From Phocaeicola plebeius (lineage in GTDB: Bacteria > Bacteroidota > Bacteroidia > Bacteroidales > Bacteroidaceae), in contig SFDG01000009.1 in NCBI GenBank assembly GCA_004558305.1, positions 1 through 42,002 of the forward strand: a DNA stretch of 42,002 nt, given 5' to 3'. The notes below the pieces were generated by a model. The model was not told the DNA's origin, ran no database searches, and worked only from the letters and a program-made list of their open reading frames with translations. The position numbers and the translations under genes were made by a program. This document shows, one piece after another, positions 25,329 to 33,290 of the stretch (positions are counted from its first letter, which is position 1; each line of letters opens with the position of its first letter).

Positions 25329-26363
25329 TCAACAGCCGTTCTTCATCCGCTCCGTCGAGAGCATCCCGCAAGCGGCGAAGATGTCTTCTCCGCGCGAAGC
25401 CCGCAGCGTGGCAAAGACACCGTGTTGGGTCAGATAGTCGCGGAAAGCAATCATCCGGTCGCGGTCCACTCCCTCCAGGCCGACGCCTGGAATGGCATGG
25501 AAACGGATCAGGTTGATGCGGCAGTCGAGCTCGCGGAGCAGGCGGACCAGTTCGCGGGCATGCTCCTCGCTGTCATTCACTCCCTTGAACACGATGTACT
25601 CGAACGACAGGCGGCGCTGCTTGCTGAAGTCATAGCCACGCAGCAGCTCCACCACCTCGGTAATGGAATAGGCCTTCTCGGCCGGCATCAGCTGGGCACG
25701 CTGCTGCGGGAAGGGCGAATGCAGACTGACCGCCAGGTGGCAATCGCACTCCTCCAGAAAGCGCCGCAGCCCTTTCTTCAGGCCGACGGTCGAGACGGTA
25801 ATGCGCTTGGGGCTCCAGGCATAGCCATAGTCTGCCGTCAGCACCTCACAGGCACGCAGCACGGCCTCCAGGTTATCGAACGGTTCGCCCATCCCCATGA
25901 ACACCACATTCGTCAGCCGGTCCCGTTCGGGAAGCGAATAAATCTGGTTGAGTATCTGGGCGGGCGTGAGGCTGGCCGAGAAGCCCTGCTTGCCGGTCAT
26001 GCAGAAATGGCAGTTCATCTTGCAGCCCACCTGCGAAGAGACACACAGGGTAGCCCGGTCCTCCTCGGGGATATAGACCGCCTCCACGTAGTGACCTTCC
26101 GGCGTACGGTACAAGTATTTCACGGTGCCGTCGACCGACCGCATGGCCTCCACCGGGACCGATGCGCCCACCTCATACTGCTCCTTCAGCCGTTCGCGGT
26201 TCTTCAGCGAAAGGTTGGTCATTCCGTCGATGCTGTCCACTTTCTTGACATACAGCCACGCGGCTATCTGCCTGGCCGTAAACTTGGGCAGCCCCAACCC
26301 GATGACCAGATCCTGCAATTCAAGGAGGGTCATCCCCAGCAAAGGAGTTTTCTTCTTATCCAT
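25329..26363 (-). CDS. rlmN: 23S rRNA (adenine-2503-C2)-methyltransferase
   Basis: Radical-SAM enzyme that methylates A2503 of 23S rRNA and A37 of some tRNAs. The 344-residue protein has the CxxxCxxC iron-sulfur motif in VGCKMNCHFCMTG (C114, C118, C121), the SAM-binding VVFMGMGEPFDN, and the C-terminal methyl-carrying cysteine in FAACGML (C332). These distinguish RlmN/Cfr from other radical-SAM proteins; length and context favour housekeeping RlmN over the resistance enzyme Cfr. It is the first gene of a four-gene minus-strand run and has a promoter at 26393-26400. Confidence 0.95.
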   Translation of the reverse strand: MDKKKTPLLGMTLLELQDLVIGLGLPKFTARQIAAWLYVKKVDSIDGMTNLSLKNRERLKEQYEVGASVPVEAMRSVDGTVKYLYRTPEGHYVEAVYIPEEDRATLCVSSQVGCKMNCHFCMTGKQGFSASLTPAQILNQIYSLPERDRLTNVVFMGMGEPFDNLEAVLRACEVLTADYGYAWSPKRITVSTVGLKKGLRRFLEECDCHLAVSLHSPFPQQRAQLMPAEKAYSITEVVELLRGYDFSKQRRLSFEYIVFKGVNDSEEHARELVRLLRELDCRINLIRFHAIPGVGLEGVDRDRMIAFRDYLTQHGVFATLRASRGEDIFAACGMLSTERMKNGC

Positions 26364-26392
26364 ATTTCTTTTGAATATTTGCTATTTCCGGA

Positions 26393-26400
26393 CAAAGTTA
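26393..26400 (-). promoter_or_regulatory. -7 element for the rlmN operon
   Basis: Minus strand TAACTTTG matches TAnnTTTG and lies about 30 bases before ATG 26363. No clear -33 element is present. Confidence 0.55.
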
Positions 26401-26423
26401 GGTAAAAAATAAGATATATTCCC

Positions 26424-26431
26424 TATCTTTG
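26424..26431 (+). promoter_or_regulatory. -7 element for the GT/DUF4922 operon
   Basis: TATCTTTG matches TAnnTTTG and lies 20 bases before ATG 26452. It is back-to-back with the rlmN promoter, so the two -33 regions must overlap. Confidence 0.55.
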
Positions 26432-26451
26432 TCGCTATAAATATCTAAAAC

Positions 26452-28926
26452 ATGCAGAAAACCATAACCTGCTTCCTTCCGCACCAGCAGAAAGAAGCGA
26501 CTTTACAGACCCTACAACAGCTCCAGTCGTCTCCGCTGACGGGACCTGTCTTCGTGCTGACGGCCGACGAACCTTCGTGGGCACTGCCCGAAGGGTGCAG
26601 CTGGCTGAAAACGGATTCGATGGACAGCAACTCCTTCCTACAGGCCATCGCCTCACAGGGCACGACGGCCTATACCTTATTATATAGTCTGACCCAGCCC
26701 CTCGAACTGGGCTATATGGCATTGGAGCGGATGGCGGACTACCTCTCCGCTCCCGGATGCGGCATGGTCTTTGCCGACCACTACCGGCAGACCGAACAGG
26801 GACTGCAGGCCCACCCCGTCATCGACTGTCAGCCGGGCAGCGTGCGCGACGATTTTGACTTCGGTGCCGTCTGCCTGTTCCGTACAGACTTGCTGCAGCA
26901 GGCCGCCTGCCTGCTCATGCAGGAAGCGGACTACCGCTACTCGGCCCGCTATGCCCTGCGGCTGGAACTGTCGAGACACGCTGCGCTGACCCATATCCGC
27001 GAATACCTCTACACGGTGGCGGAGACCGACTGCCGCCGCTCGGGAGAAAAGCAGTTCGACTACGTGGACCCGCGCAACCGGGCCGTACAGGTGGAGCGTG
27101 AGGAAGCCTTCACCCGCTACCTCCAGAAGACCGGCTGCTGGCTGCCGCCCCTCCATCGCCGCATTGATTTCGACACCGAAGACTTCCCCGTCGAAGCCTC
27201 GGTCATCATCCCCGTGCGCAACCGTGCCCGTACCATCGAGGATGCCATCCGATCGGTACTGGAACAGCATACCCGGTTCGCCTTCAACCTGATTGTCATT
27301 GACAACCACTCCACCGACGGCACATCCGACCTGGTACACCGCTATACCACCGACCCTCGCGTCATCCACCTGATCCCCGAACGCCACGACCTGGGCATCG
27401 GCGGCTGCTGGAACCTGGGCATCCACCATCCGCAGTGCGGACGCTTTGCCGTGCAGCTGGACAGCGATGACCTGTACAGCAGTCCGCATACCCTGCAGAC
27501 CATCGTCGACAAGTTCCGCGCCGAAGGCTGCGCCATGGTCATCGGTACGTACCGGATGACCAATTTCGCCCTGGAGACCTTGCCGCCGGGCATTATCGAC
27601 CATCGCGAATGGACCGACGAGAATGGTCCCAACAATGCTCTGCGCATCAACGGGCTGGGTGCTCCCCGCGCCTTCTTCACCCCCTTGCTCCGCCGCTTCG
27701 GCGTGCCCAACACCAGCTATGGCGAAGATTATGCCCTGGGGCTGCGCTTCTCCCGGGAATACCGAATCGGCCGCATCTACGATGTGCTCTACCTCTGCCG
27801 CCGCTGGGAAGGCAATTCGGACGCAGACCTGAGCATCGAACGTGTCAACCGGAACAATGCCTACAAGGACAGCCTGCGTACCCTCGAACTGGAGCACCGC
27901 CAGGCCCAGCAGGCAGACGGACGCACGGCCAAGGACTTTTTCTTCACCCAGATGGACCGCTGGCCCCTGGCCCGCCGCAACCACCTGGCTCTCCAGTTCC
28001 TGCAGACCCGCACGCTCCCGTTCCTCGCCCGTACAGAGTCCGCCCAGCAGTCTGCCTGGTTCACCGTGCAGTACAACCCCGAACGGGTCCGCTCCACCTG
28101 TGCCCCCACAGATGCCGCCAGCATCGCCCGCCGCACGTGCTTCCTCTGCCGGGAGCACCAGGCAGAAGAACAGTTGGGCCTGCCCGTCCTGCTCGACGAG
28201 CGTTTCCACCTGCAGGTCAACCCCTACCCCATCCTGCCAGGCCATCTGGTCCTCTCGGCCGCCCGGCACCAGCCCCAGACCCTGGCCGACAAGCTTGACC
28301 GACAACTGCCCTACCGGCTGCTGCAATGGTTAGAGACCAATTTCCGTCCGGGCTATGCCGTCTTCTACAACGGGGCACAATGCGGTGCATCGGCTCCCGA
28401 CCACCTGCACTTCCAGGCCGTACCGGCACAGGCCGTACCGCTCATAGCCCAGTGGGAAACGCTGATGCAAGATCACCCCTGCATCTGGCAGCGACACTTC
28501 GCCCCCCGGTCCACCTGCACGTTCTACCTCATCGACTATCTCTGCTCCATGCAAGTGTTTGTCACGACGGGGACCGATGCCGTACCGGCCGAATGGGTCC
28601 GGGAAGAAGTCTTCTCCGCCGGCGACGGCCATCAGCCACTGACCGAGGAAGATGTTCCCTTCAACCTCATCGTCTGGAGAGACCGGCAAGGACACTGCGT
28701 GACGGTCTACCTGCCCCGTGCCCAGCACCGTCCCGACCAGTACGGGCATGAACGGCCCGACCAGTTCCTGATCAGTCCGGGTGCCCTCGACATGTGCGGA
28801 CTGGTCATCACGCCCCGCCTGGAAGATTTCGAGAAACTGACCGTGACCGATGCAGACCGCATTTTCGGCGATGTATCGCGCTATCCGGTACGCATTGACG
28901 AACCTATTTTTTCCCCGAAGCCATGA
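26452..28926 (+). CDS. Tandem GT2-like domains fused to a DUF4922 (HIT-like phosphorylase) domain
   Basis: An 824-residue protein with three parts. Residues 1-225 look like a degenerate GT-A domain (GCGMVFADHYRQTEQG, DCQPGSVRDDFDFGAVCLF). Residues about 248-480 are a regular GT2 glycosyltransferase: SVIIPVRNRARTIEDAIRSV, VIDNHSTDG, the metal-binding LDSDDLY (near residue 337) and SYGEDYALGLRF. Residues about 550-810 match DUF4922 and resemble GDP-hexose phosphorylases and ATP adenylyltransferases of the HIT superfamily, with FHLQVNPYPILPGHLVLS and the active-site-like GASAPDHLHFQAVP near residue 648. There is no signal peptide, so it is cytosolic. It heads an operon with DUF3943, SpoIID and AmpG-like genes; the next gene overlaps its stop by four bases. 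Sugar donor and acceptor are unknown. Confidence 0.82.
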   Translation: MQKTITCFLPHQQKEATLQTLQQLQSSPLTGPVFVLTADEPSWALPEGCSWLKTDSMDSNSFLQAIASQGTTAYTLLYSLTQPLELGYMALERMADYLSAPGCGMVFADHYRQTEQGLQAHPVIDCQPGSVRDDFDFGAVCLFRTDLLQQAACLLMQEADYRYSARYALRLELSRHAALTHIREYLYTVAETDCRRSGEKQFDYVDPRNRAVQVEREEAFTRYLQKTGCWLPPLHRRIDFDTEDFPVEASVIIPVRNRARTIEDAIRSVLEQHTRFAFNLIVIDNHSTDGTSDLVHRYTTDPRVIHLIPERHDLGIGGCWNLGIHHPQCGRFAVQLDSDDLYSSPHTLQTIVDKFRAEGCAMVIGTYRMTNFALETLPPGIIDHREWTDENGPNNALRINGLGAPRAFFTPLLRRFGVPNTSYGEDYALGLRFSREYRIGRIYDVLYLCRRWEGNSDADLSIERVNRNNAYKDSLRTLELEHRQAQQADGRTAKDFFFTQMDRWPLARRNHLALQFLQTRTLPFLARTESAQQSAWFTVQYNPERVRSTCAPTDAASIARRTCFLCREHQAEEQLGLPVLLDERFHLQVNPYPILPGHLVLSAARHQPQTLADKLDRQLPYRLLQWLETNFRPGYAVFYNGAQCGASAPDHLHFQAVPAQAVPLIAQWETLMQDHPCIWQRHFAPRSTCTFYLIDYLCSMQVFVTTGTDAVPAEWVREEVFSAGDGHQPLTEEDVPFNLIVWRDRQGHCVTVYLPRAQHRPDQYGHERPDQFLISPGALDMCGLVITPRLEDFEKLTVTDADRIFGDVSRYPVRIDEPIFSPKP

Positions 28927-30407
28927 AAAAACGACACTGCCTGCTGCTGCTCCTGTGGCTGTGTACCCTGACCGGTATCCAGGCGCAGTCCATCCTGCGC
29001 TTCTCGCTCCACACGCCGCAGCTGCCCGACTCGACCGACCTGGCCTACTACAGCCGCAACCACCCGTTCCGGGCGGCGGCCACCATCGTGGGACTGAACC
29101 TGGGTGTCTGGTCGTTCGACCGCTACGTGCGCAAGGCCGACTTTGCCTACATCAACAGCCACACCATCCGCGAGAACCTGAAGCACGGCTTCGTATGGGA
29201 CAACGACGGCATGGGTACCAACATGTTCATGCACCCCTACCACGGCAACCTCTATTTCAATGCCTCCCGCAGCAACGGCTTCAACTTCTGGCAGTCGAGC
29301 CTGTTCGCCTTCGGCGGAAGCGCCATGTGGGAGCTGTTCATGGAGAACGAGTTCCCCTCCACCAACGACATTCTGGCCACCCCCATCGGCGGTACCGCCC
29401 TGGGCGAAGTAGCCTACCGAATGTCCGACCTGATTCTCGATGACCGGCAGACCGGCAGCCGCCGCTTCGGACTGGAAGCCGCCGCCTTTTTAGTATCGCC
29501 CATGCGCGGCCTGACCCGGCTGCTCAGCGGAGATGCCCGCCGCAAGCGACCCACATCGGGCAAGCAGTTCGGTATCCCCGACATCAGCATGGAACTCTCG
29601 GTCGGTGTCCGTGCTCTCGAACTGAAGGACGAACTGCTGGACCGCGGTTTCGGCCTCGTCACTGAATTCAACATGGAATACGGCGACCGCTACGATGCCG
29701 ACGGCACCCAACCTTACGACTATTTCCACGTGAAGGGCAACCTGAACTTCCAGAAGGCGCAGCCCATTCTGGGACAGGTCAACATCGTGGGCCGTCTGGC
29801 CGGTACCGAACTGGTGGACAACAAGCGCAACTACCTCAGTATGGGCCTGTACCAGCATTTCGACTACTATGACTCCGACACCATCTCCGATGTGTCGGCG
29901 AAGATTCCCTACAAGTTCTGCACACCCGCATCACTGGGTGTCGGCTTCTACTACAAGCGGAAAAGCGCCGGCAAATGGTCCTTCAGCGGCTTCACCCATC
30001 TGAATGCCGTGCTGCTGGGCGGTGCGCTGAGCGACTACTACAAAGTGTCCGACCGCAACTACAACCTGGGCAGCGGCTACAGCACCAAGAACGGACTGTG
30101 CTTCCTCTACAAGAAGGATGTGTTTGCCCTCTCCACCAGCTACGAAGCCTACCATTTCTTCACGTGGAAAGACTATCCCGCCAACATCGACTGGGACACG
30201 GTGGACCCACGTACGCTCAACGCACAGGGAGACAAGTCGAGTGCCATCCTCCATGCCGCCAGCCTCCGGCTGGACTTCAAGCTGCGACGGGGTGTCTACC
30301 TGACTTCCTACTTCAAGACCTACACCCGACGAACCCATTACAAGCATTACGACAACGTCCATTCGACCACCGGCGAAGGGCGCCTCATGCTGACATGGGA
30401 ATTATAA
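28923..30407 (+). CDS. DUF3943 family envelope protein
   Basis: A 494-residue protein with a signal peptide (KRHCLLLLLWLCTLTGIQAQ). It matches DUF3943, a Bacteroidetes family of unknown function, in the stretch FVWDNDGMGTNMFMHPYHGN through FAFGGSAMWELFMENEFPS and ATPIGGTALGEVAYR. The second half is rich in alternating polar/aromatic strands and ends GEGRLMLTWEL, compatible with an outer-membrane beta-barrel (inference). Its ATG overlaps the stop of the GT/DUF4922 gene (ATGA), indicating translational coupling. An outer-membrane protein between a cytosolic glycosyl enzyme and a muropeptide-type permease hints at handling of a cell-wall or surface glycan. Confidence 0.82.
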   Translation: MKKRHCLLLLLWLCTLTGIQAQSILRFSLHTPQLPDSTDLAYYSRNHPFRAAATIVGLNLGVWSFDRYVRKADFAYINSHTIRENLKHGFVWDNDGMGTNMFMHPYHGNLYFNASRSNGFNFWQSSLFAFGGSAMWELFMENEFPSTNDILATPIGGTALGEVAYRMSDLILDDRQTGSRRFGLEAAAFLVSPMRGLTRLLSGDARRKRPTSGKQFGIPDISMELSVGVRALELKDELLDRGFGLVTEFNMEYGDRYDADGTQPYDYFHVKGNLNFQKAQPILGQVNIVGRLAGTELVDNKRNYLSMGLYQHFDYYDSDTISDVSAKIPYKFCTPASLGVGFYYKRKSAGKWSFSGFTHLNAVLLGGALSDYYKVSDRNYNLGSGYSTKNGLCFLYKKDVFALSTSYEAYHFFTWKDYPANIDWDTVDPRTLNAQGDKSSAILHAASLRLDFKLRRGVYLTSYFKTYTRRTHYKHYDNVHSTTGEGRLMLTWEL

Positions 30408-30439
30408 GAACACTATCAGCAACCAACAGTATATTCACC

Positions 30440-31750
30440 ATGAAAGAACCCGAAATAAGCGTCGGCATTGTCAATGCCCAACAACTGCACTTCACTCTGA
30501 GCTCCTCCTTCCTGGCCAAAGGAGAAACCGTCAGCGGCAACCAACAGGTCTGCTTCGAAGAAGGCGGCATCCAATGGAACGGCAACATTTACCACGAACT
30601 GACCTTCACGCCGCTCGAAGAAGGAGCCTTCTTCTCCATCGACGACGTGACCATCGGCCTCAATTTCCACTGGGAACGGCAGGAGACCCAACATTTCCCC
30701 GGCACCCTGAAGCTACAGGTCGACGAGGGGAAGATCACCGCCATCAACCTGCTGCCCGTCGAGGAATACCTCACCAGCGTCATCTCGTCGGAAATGAGTG
30801 CCTCCTCCTCCCTGGAATTCCTCAAGGCACATGCCGTCATCTCCCGCAGCTGGCTGCTGGCACAGATCGAGAAACGCCACGCACTCTGTAAGAAAGACGG
30901 GGGCTTCTTCCCGTTCGTGAAGACCGACACGGAATACATCCGCTGGTACGACCGGGAGGACCATACCATCTTCGATGTCTGTGCCGACGACCATTGCCAA
31001 CGCTACCAAGGCATCACCAAGGCATCGAACCCCAGCGTCAGCCAGGCAGTGACTGCCACCCGCGGACAGGTACTGATGTACGACAACCGCATCTGCGATG
31101 CCCGCTTCTCGAAATGCTGCGGAGGAGCGACCGAAGAATTCAGCTACTGCTGGGAAGACAAGTCCTTCCCCTACCTCTCGGCGGTGCGCGACGGGGAAGA
31201 GACCGAAGTGCCCGACCTGACCCAAGAAGAAGCGGCCAGCCGCTGGATACGCACCTCGCCCAAGGCCTGGTGTAACACCCGCGACGCACACATCCTGCGA
31301 CAGATCCTGAACAACTACGACCAGGAAACACACGATTTCTACCGCTGGAAAGTCCGTTACACCCAGGAGGAACTGGCGGAACTCATCCGCACGAAAACCA
31401 AATGTGACTACGGCGACATCCTCGACCTCCAGCCCGTGGAGCGCGGCAAGTCGGGCCGGCTGAGCCGCCTGAAGATTGTGGGTACACGCAAAAGCCTGAC
31501 CATCGGCAAGGAGCTGGAAATCCGCCGTACCCTGTCCGACAGCCATCTGCTCAGTTCCGCCTTTGTGGTAGACAAAGGTCCTCTCTCCGAAACGGGTGTG
31601 CCCGAATGGTTCGAGCTGGTCGGTGCGGGCTGGGGACACGGAGTCGGACTCTGCCAGATCGGGGCAGCCGTAATGGGCGAACAAGGATGCAACTACAACG
31701 AGATTCTCCTGCATTACTATAAGGGAGCGGATATCCGAAAACTGTATTGA
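30440..31750 (+). CDS. SpoIID/LytB domain protein without signal peptide
   Basis: A 436-residue protein of the SpoIID/LytB family, whose sporulation member is a lytic transglycosylase acting on denuded peptidoglycan. Visible are VEEYLTSVISSEMSASSS (catalytic-Glu region near residue 110), EFLKAHAVISRSWLLAQ, a cysteine pair in FSKCCGGATEEF, and the C-terminal GAGWGHGVGLCQIGA with ILLHYYKGADIRKLY. The N-terminus (MKEPEISVGIVNAQQLHF) has no hydrophobic signal; starting at the in-frame ATG 30395 does not add one. The protein should therefore be cytosolic or exported unusually. The AmpG-like permease gene begins one base after its stop. Confidence 0.88.
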   Translation: MKEPEISVGIVNAQQLHFTLSSSFLAKGETVSGNQQVCFEEGGIQWNGNIYHELTFTPLEEGAFFSIDDVTIGLNFHWERQETQHFPGTLKLQVDEGKITAINLLPVEEYLTSVISSEMSASSSLEFLKAHAVISRSWLLAQIEKRHALCKKDGGFFPFVKTDTEYIRWYDREDHTIFDVCADDHCQRYQGITKASNPSVSQAVTATRGQVLMYDNRICDARFSKCCGGATEEFSYCWEDKSFPYLSAVRDGEETEVPDLTQEEAASRWIRTSPKAWCNTRDAHILRQILNNYDQETHDFYRWKVRYTQEELAELIRTKTKCDYGDILDLQPVERGKSGRLSRLKIVGTRKSLTIGKELEIRRTLSDSHLLSSAFVVDKGPLSETGVPEWFELVGAGWGHGVGLCQIGAAVMGEQGCNYNEILLHYYKGADIRKLY

Positions 31751-31751
31751 C

Positions 31752-33062
31752 ATGAAGCCGTCCTCTCCTTGGAAATGGGTACCGACGTTGTATTTTGCCG
31801 AAGGTATTCCTTACGTGGTGGTCATGACCCTGTCACTGGTCATGTATAAACGGATGGGCATCTCGAACACCGACATTGCCCTCTATACCAGCTGGCTGAA
31901 CCTGCCGTGGGTCATCAAGCCGCTGTGGAGTCCCTTCATCGACCTGCTGAAGACCAAGCGCTGGTGGATCGTGTGGATGCAGCTGCTGCTCGGTGCCGGG
32001 CTGGCAGGCATCGCCTTTACGCTGCCTGCCCCTCATTTCTTCCGCCTCTCGCTGGCCATCTTCTGGCTGCTGGCCTTCAGTTCCGCCACCCACGACATCG
32101 CTGCCGACGGCTTCTACATGCTGGGACTGACCGAACACCAGCAGGCCCTGTTTGTCGGCATCCGCAGCACGTTCTACCGATTGGCCACCATTGCCGGCCA
32201 AGGGCTGCTCATCATGCTGGCCGGTGCCTTGGAAACCTCTACCGGGCGTATTCCGTTTGCCTGGAGCCTCACCTTCCTGGTGGCTGCTGGCCTGATGCTC
32301 GGCTGCTGGCTCTACCACAGCTTGACGCTGCCCCGTCCCGACCAGGACCGTCCGGTCACGACCGGCTCCCGGGGCCACCTCGTGAAGGATTTCCTGCATA
32401 CGTTCCGCACCTTCTTCCAGAAAGAGAAGGCAGGTGTGGCCCTGCTGTTCATGCTGTTGTACCGCTTGCCCGAAGCACAGCTGGCCAAGATGAGCATCCC
32501 CTTCCTGATCGATCCGCTGGAGGCCGGCGGCCTGGGGATGACCACCCAACAGGTTGGTTTCGCCCAGGGAACCGTCGGCATCATCGGACTGACCTTGGGA
32601 GGTATCTTAGGAGGAATGGCAGTGGCCCGCTACGGTCTTCGCCGCTGCCTGTGGCCCATGGTATGGGCCATCTCCCTGCCCGATGCCGTCTACGTGCTGC
32701 TCAGTTTCACGCAGACCACCCTCCTTCCCCTCATCAACCTCTGCCTGTTCGTGGAACAGTTCGGCTACGGGTTCGGCTTCACAGCCTACATGCTCTACCT
32801 GATCTACTACGCACAGGGGCCTCACCAGACCGCCCACTATGCCATCTGTACGGCCTTCATGGCCATCGGCATGATGCTGCCGGGCATGATGGCCGGATGG
32901 ATGCAGGAAACACTGGGATATCCCCTGTTCTTCATCTGGATCATGGTCTGCACCCTGGCCACCTTCGGCGTGACCGCTCTCCTGGACATCGACGAGCAGT
33001 TCGGAAAGAAGACCTCCAAGGATGCCGGAAGACGGGCTGATGACCGAACAGCTGTCCGGTAG
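31752..33062 (+). CDS. AmpG-like MFS permease
   Basis: A 436-residue membrane protein of the AmpG branch of the major facilitator superfamily, whose known members import anhydro-muropeptides for peptidoglycan recycling. Key stretches are TLYFAEGIPYVVVMTLSLVM, SWLNLPWVIKPLWSPFIDLL, the helix segment SSATHDIAADGFYMLGL, and VGIIGLTLGGILGGMAVARY. It starts one base after the SpoIID gene, so the two are coupled; together they suggest release and uptake, or cytosolic processing, of cell-wall fragments. The tail after DIDEQFGKK is unusual: the last codons overlap an antisense fragment of an RND pump gene (33046-33135), so the native C-terminus has probably been replaced. Confidence 0.88.
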   Translation: MKPSSPWKWVPTLYFAEGIPYVVVMTLSLVMYKRMGISNTDIALYTSWLNLPWVIKPLWSPFIDLLKTKRWWIVWMQLLLGAGLAGIAFTLPAPHFFRLSLAIFWLLAFSSATHDIAADGFYMLGLTEHQQALFVGIRSTFYRLATIAGQGLLIMLAGALETSTGRIPFAWSLTFLVAAGLMLGCWLYHSLTLPRPDQDRPVTTGSRGHLVKDFLHTFRTFFQKEKAGVALLFMLLYRLPEAQLAKMSIPFLIDPLEAGGLGMTTQQVGFAQGTVGIIGLTLGGILGGMAVARYGLRRCLWPMVWAISLPDAVYVLLSFTQTTLLPLINLCLFVEQFGYGFGFTAYMLYLIYYAQGPHQTAHYAICTAFMAIGMMLPGMMAGWMQETLGYPLFFIWIMVCTLATFGVTALLDIDEQFGKKTSKDAGRRADDRTAVR

Positions 33063-33135
33063 CTTTCGACACATGGTTCTGCACGTTCACCGCCGCCATG
33101 TCCGGGTCGGTACCCTGCTTGAAATAGACAAGCAA
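33046..33135 (-). pseudogene. Fragment of an RND (HAE1) efflux pump gene
   Basis: The minus strand of this 90-base stretch encodes VYFKQGTDPDMAAVNVQN, then HVSKATGQL. This matches a highly conserved porter-domain segment of AcrB/MexB-type inner-membrane efflux proteins. The resemblance stops at both ends: upstream the frame meets a TAG, downstream the sequence turns unrelated after GQL. It overlaps the last codons of the AmpG-like gene on the other strand. It is far too small to function and looks like a stray duplicated or recombined piece. Confidence 0.7.
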
Positions 33136-33161
33136 CTATGAATAACACCACCGGGGAAGGA

Positions 33162-33193
33162 AGTCCGGCCTCTCCTCACGGAGAAACCGGACT
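33162..33193. terminator. Hairpin after the GT/AmpG operon
   Basis: AGTCCGG (33162-33168) pairs with CCGGACT (33187-33193), with an inner TCTC/GAGA stem. It lies between the plus-strand operon end and the convergent glnN stop. No T-run, so only a probable terminator. Confidence 0.5.
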
Positions 33194-33290
33194 ATCAAAC
33201 AACCAATAAGAAATAAAATTAGAGGTAATGATTTGCCTGTGAGGGTTGCCTTCTCACCCTACGGATTCCGAAAGGGCCTCACACAAAACC

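Noticed and set aside
29975..30439. Extended start for the SpoIID gene inside the DUF3943 gene
   Set aside because: The extra residues are a frame-shifted shadow of DUF3943; family similarity begins only after ATG 30440.
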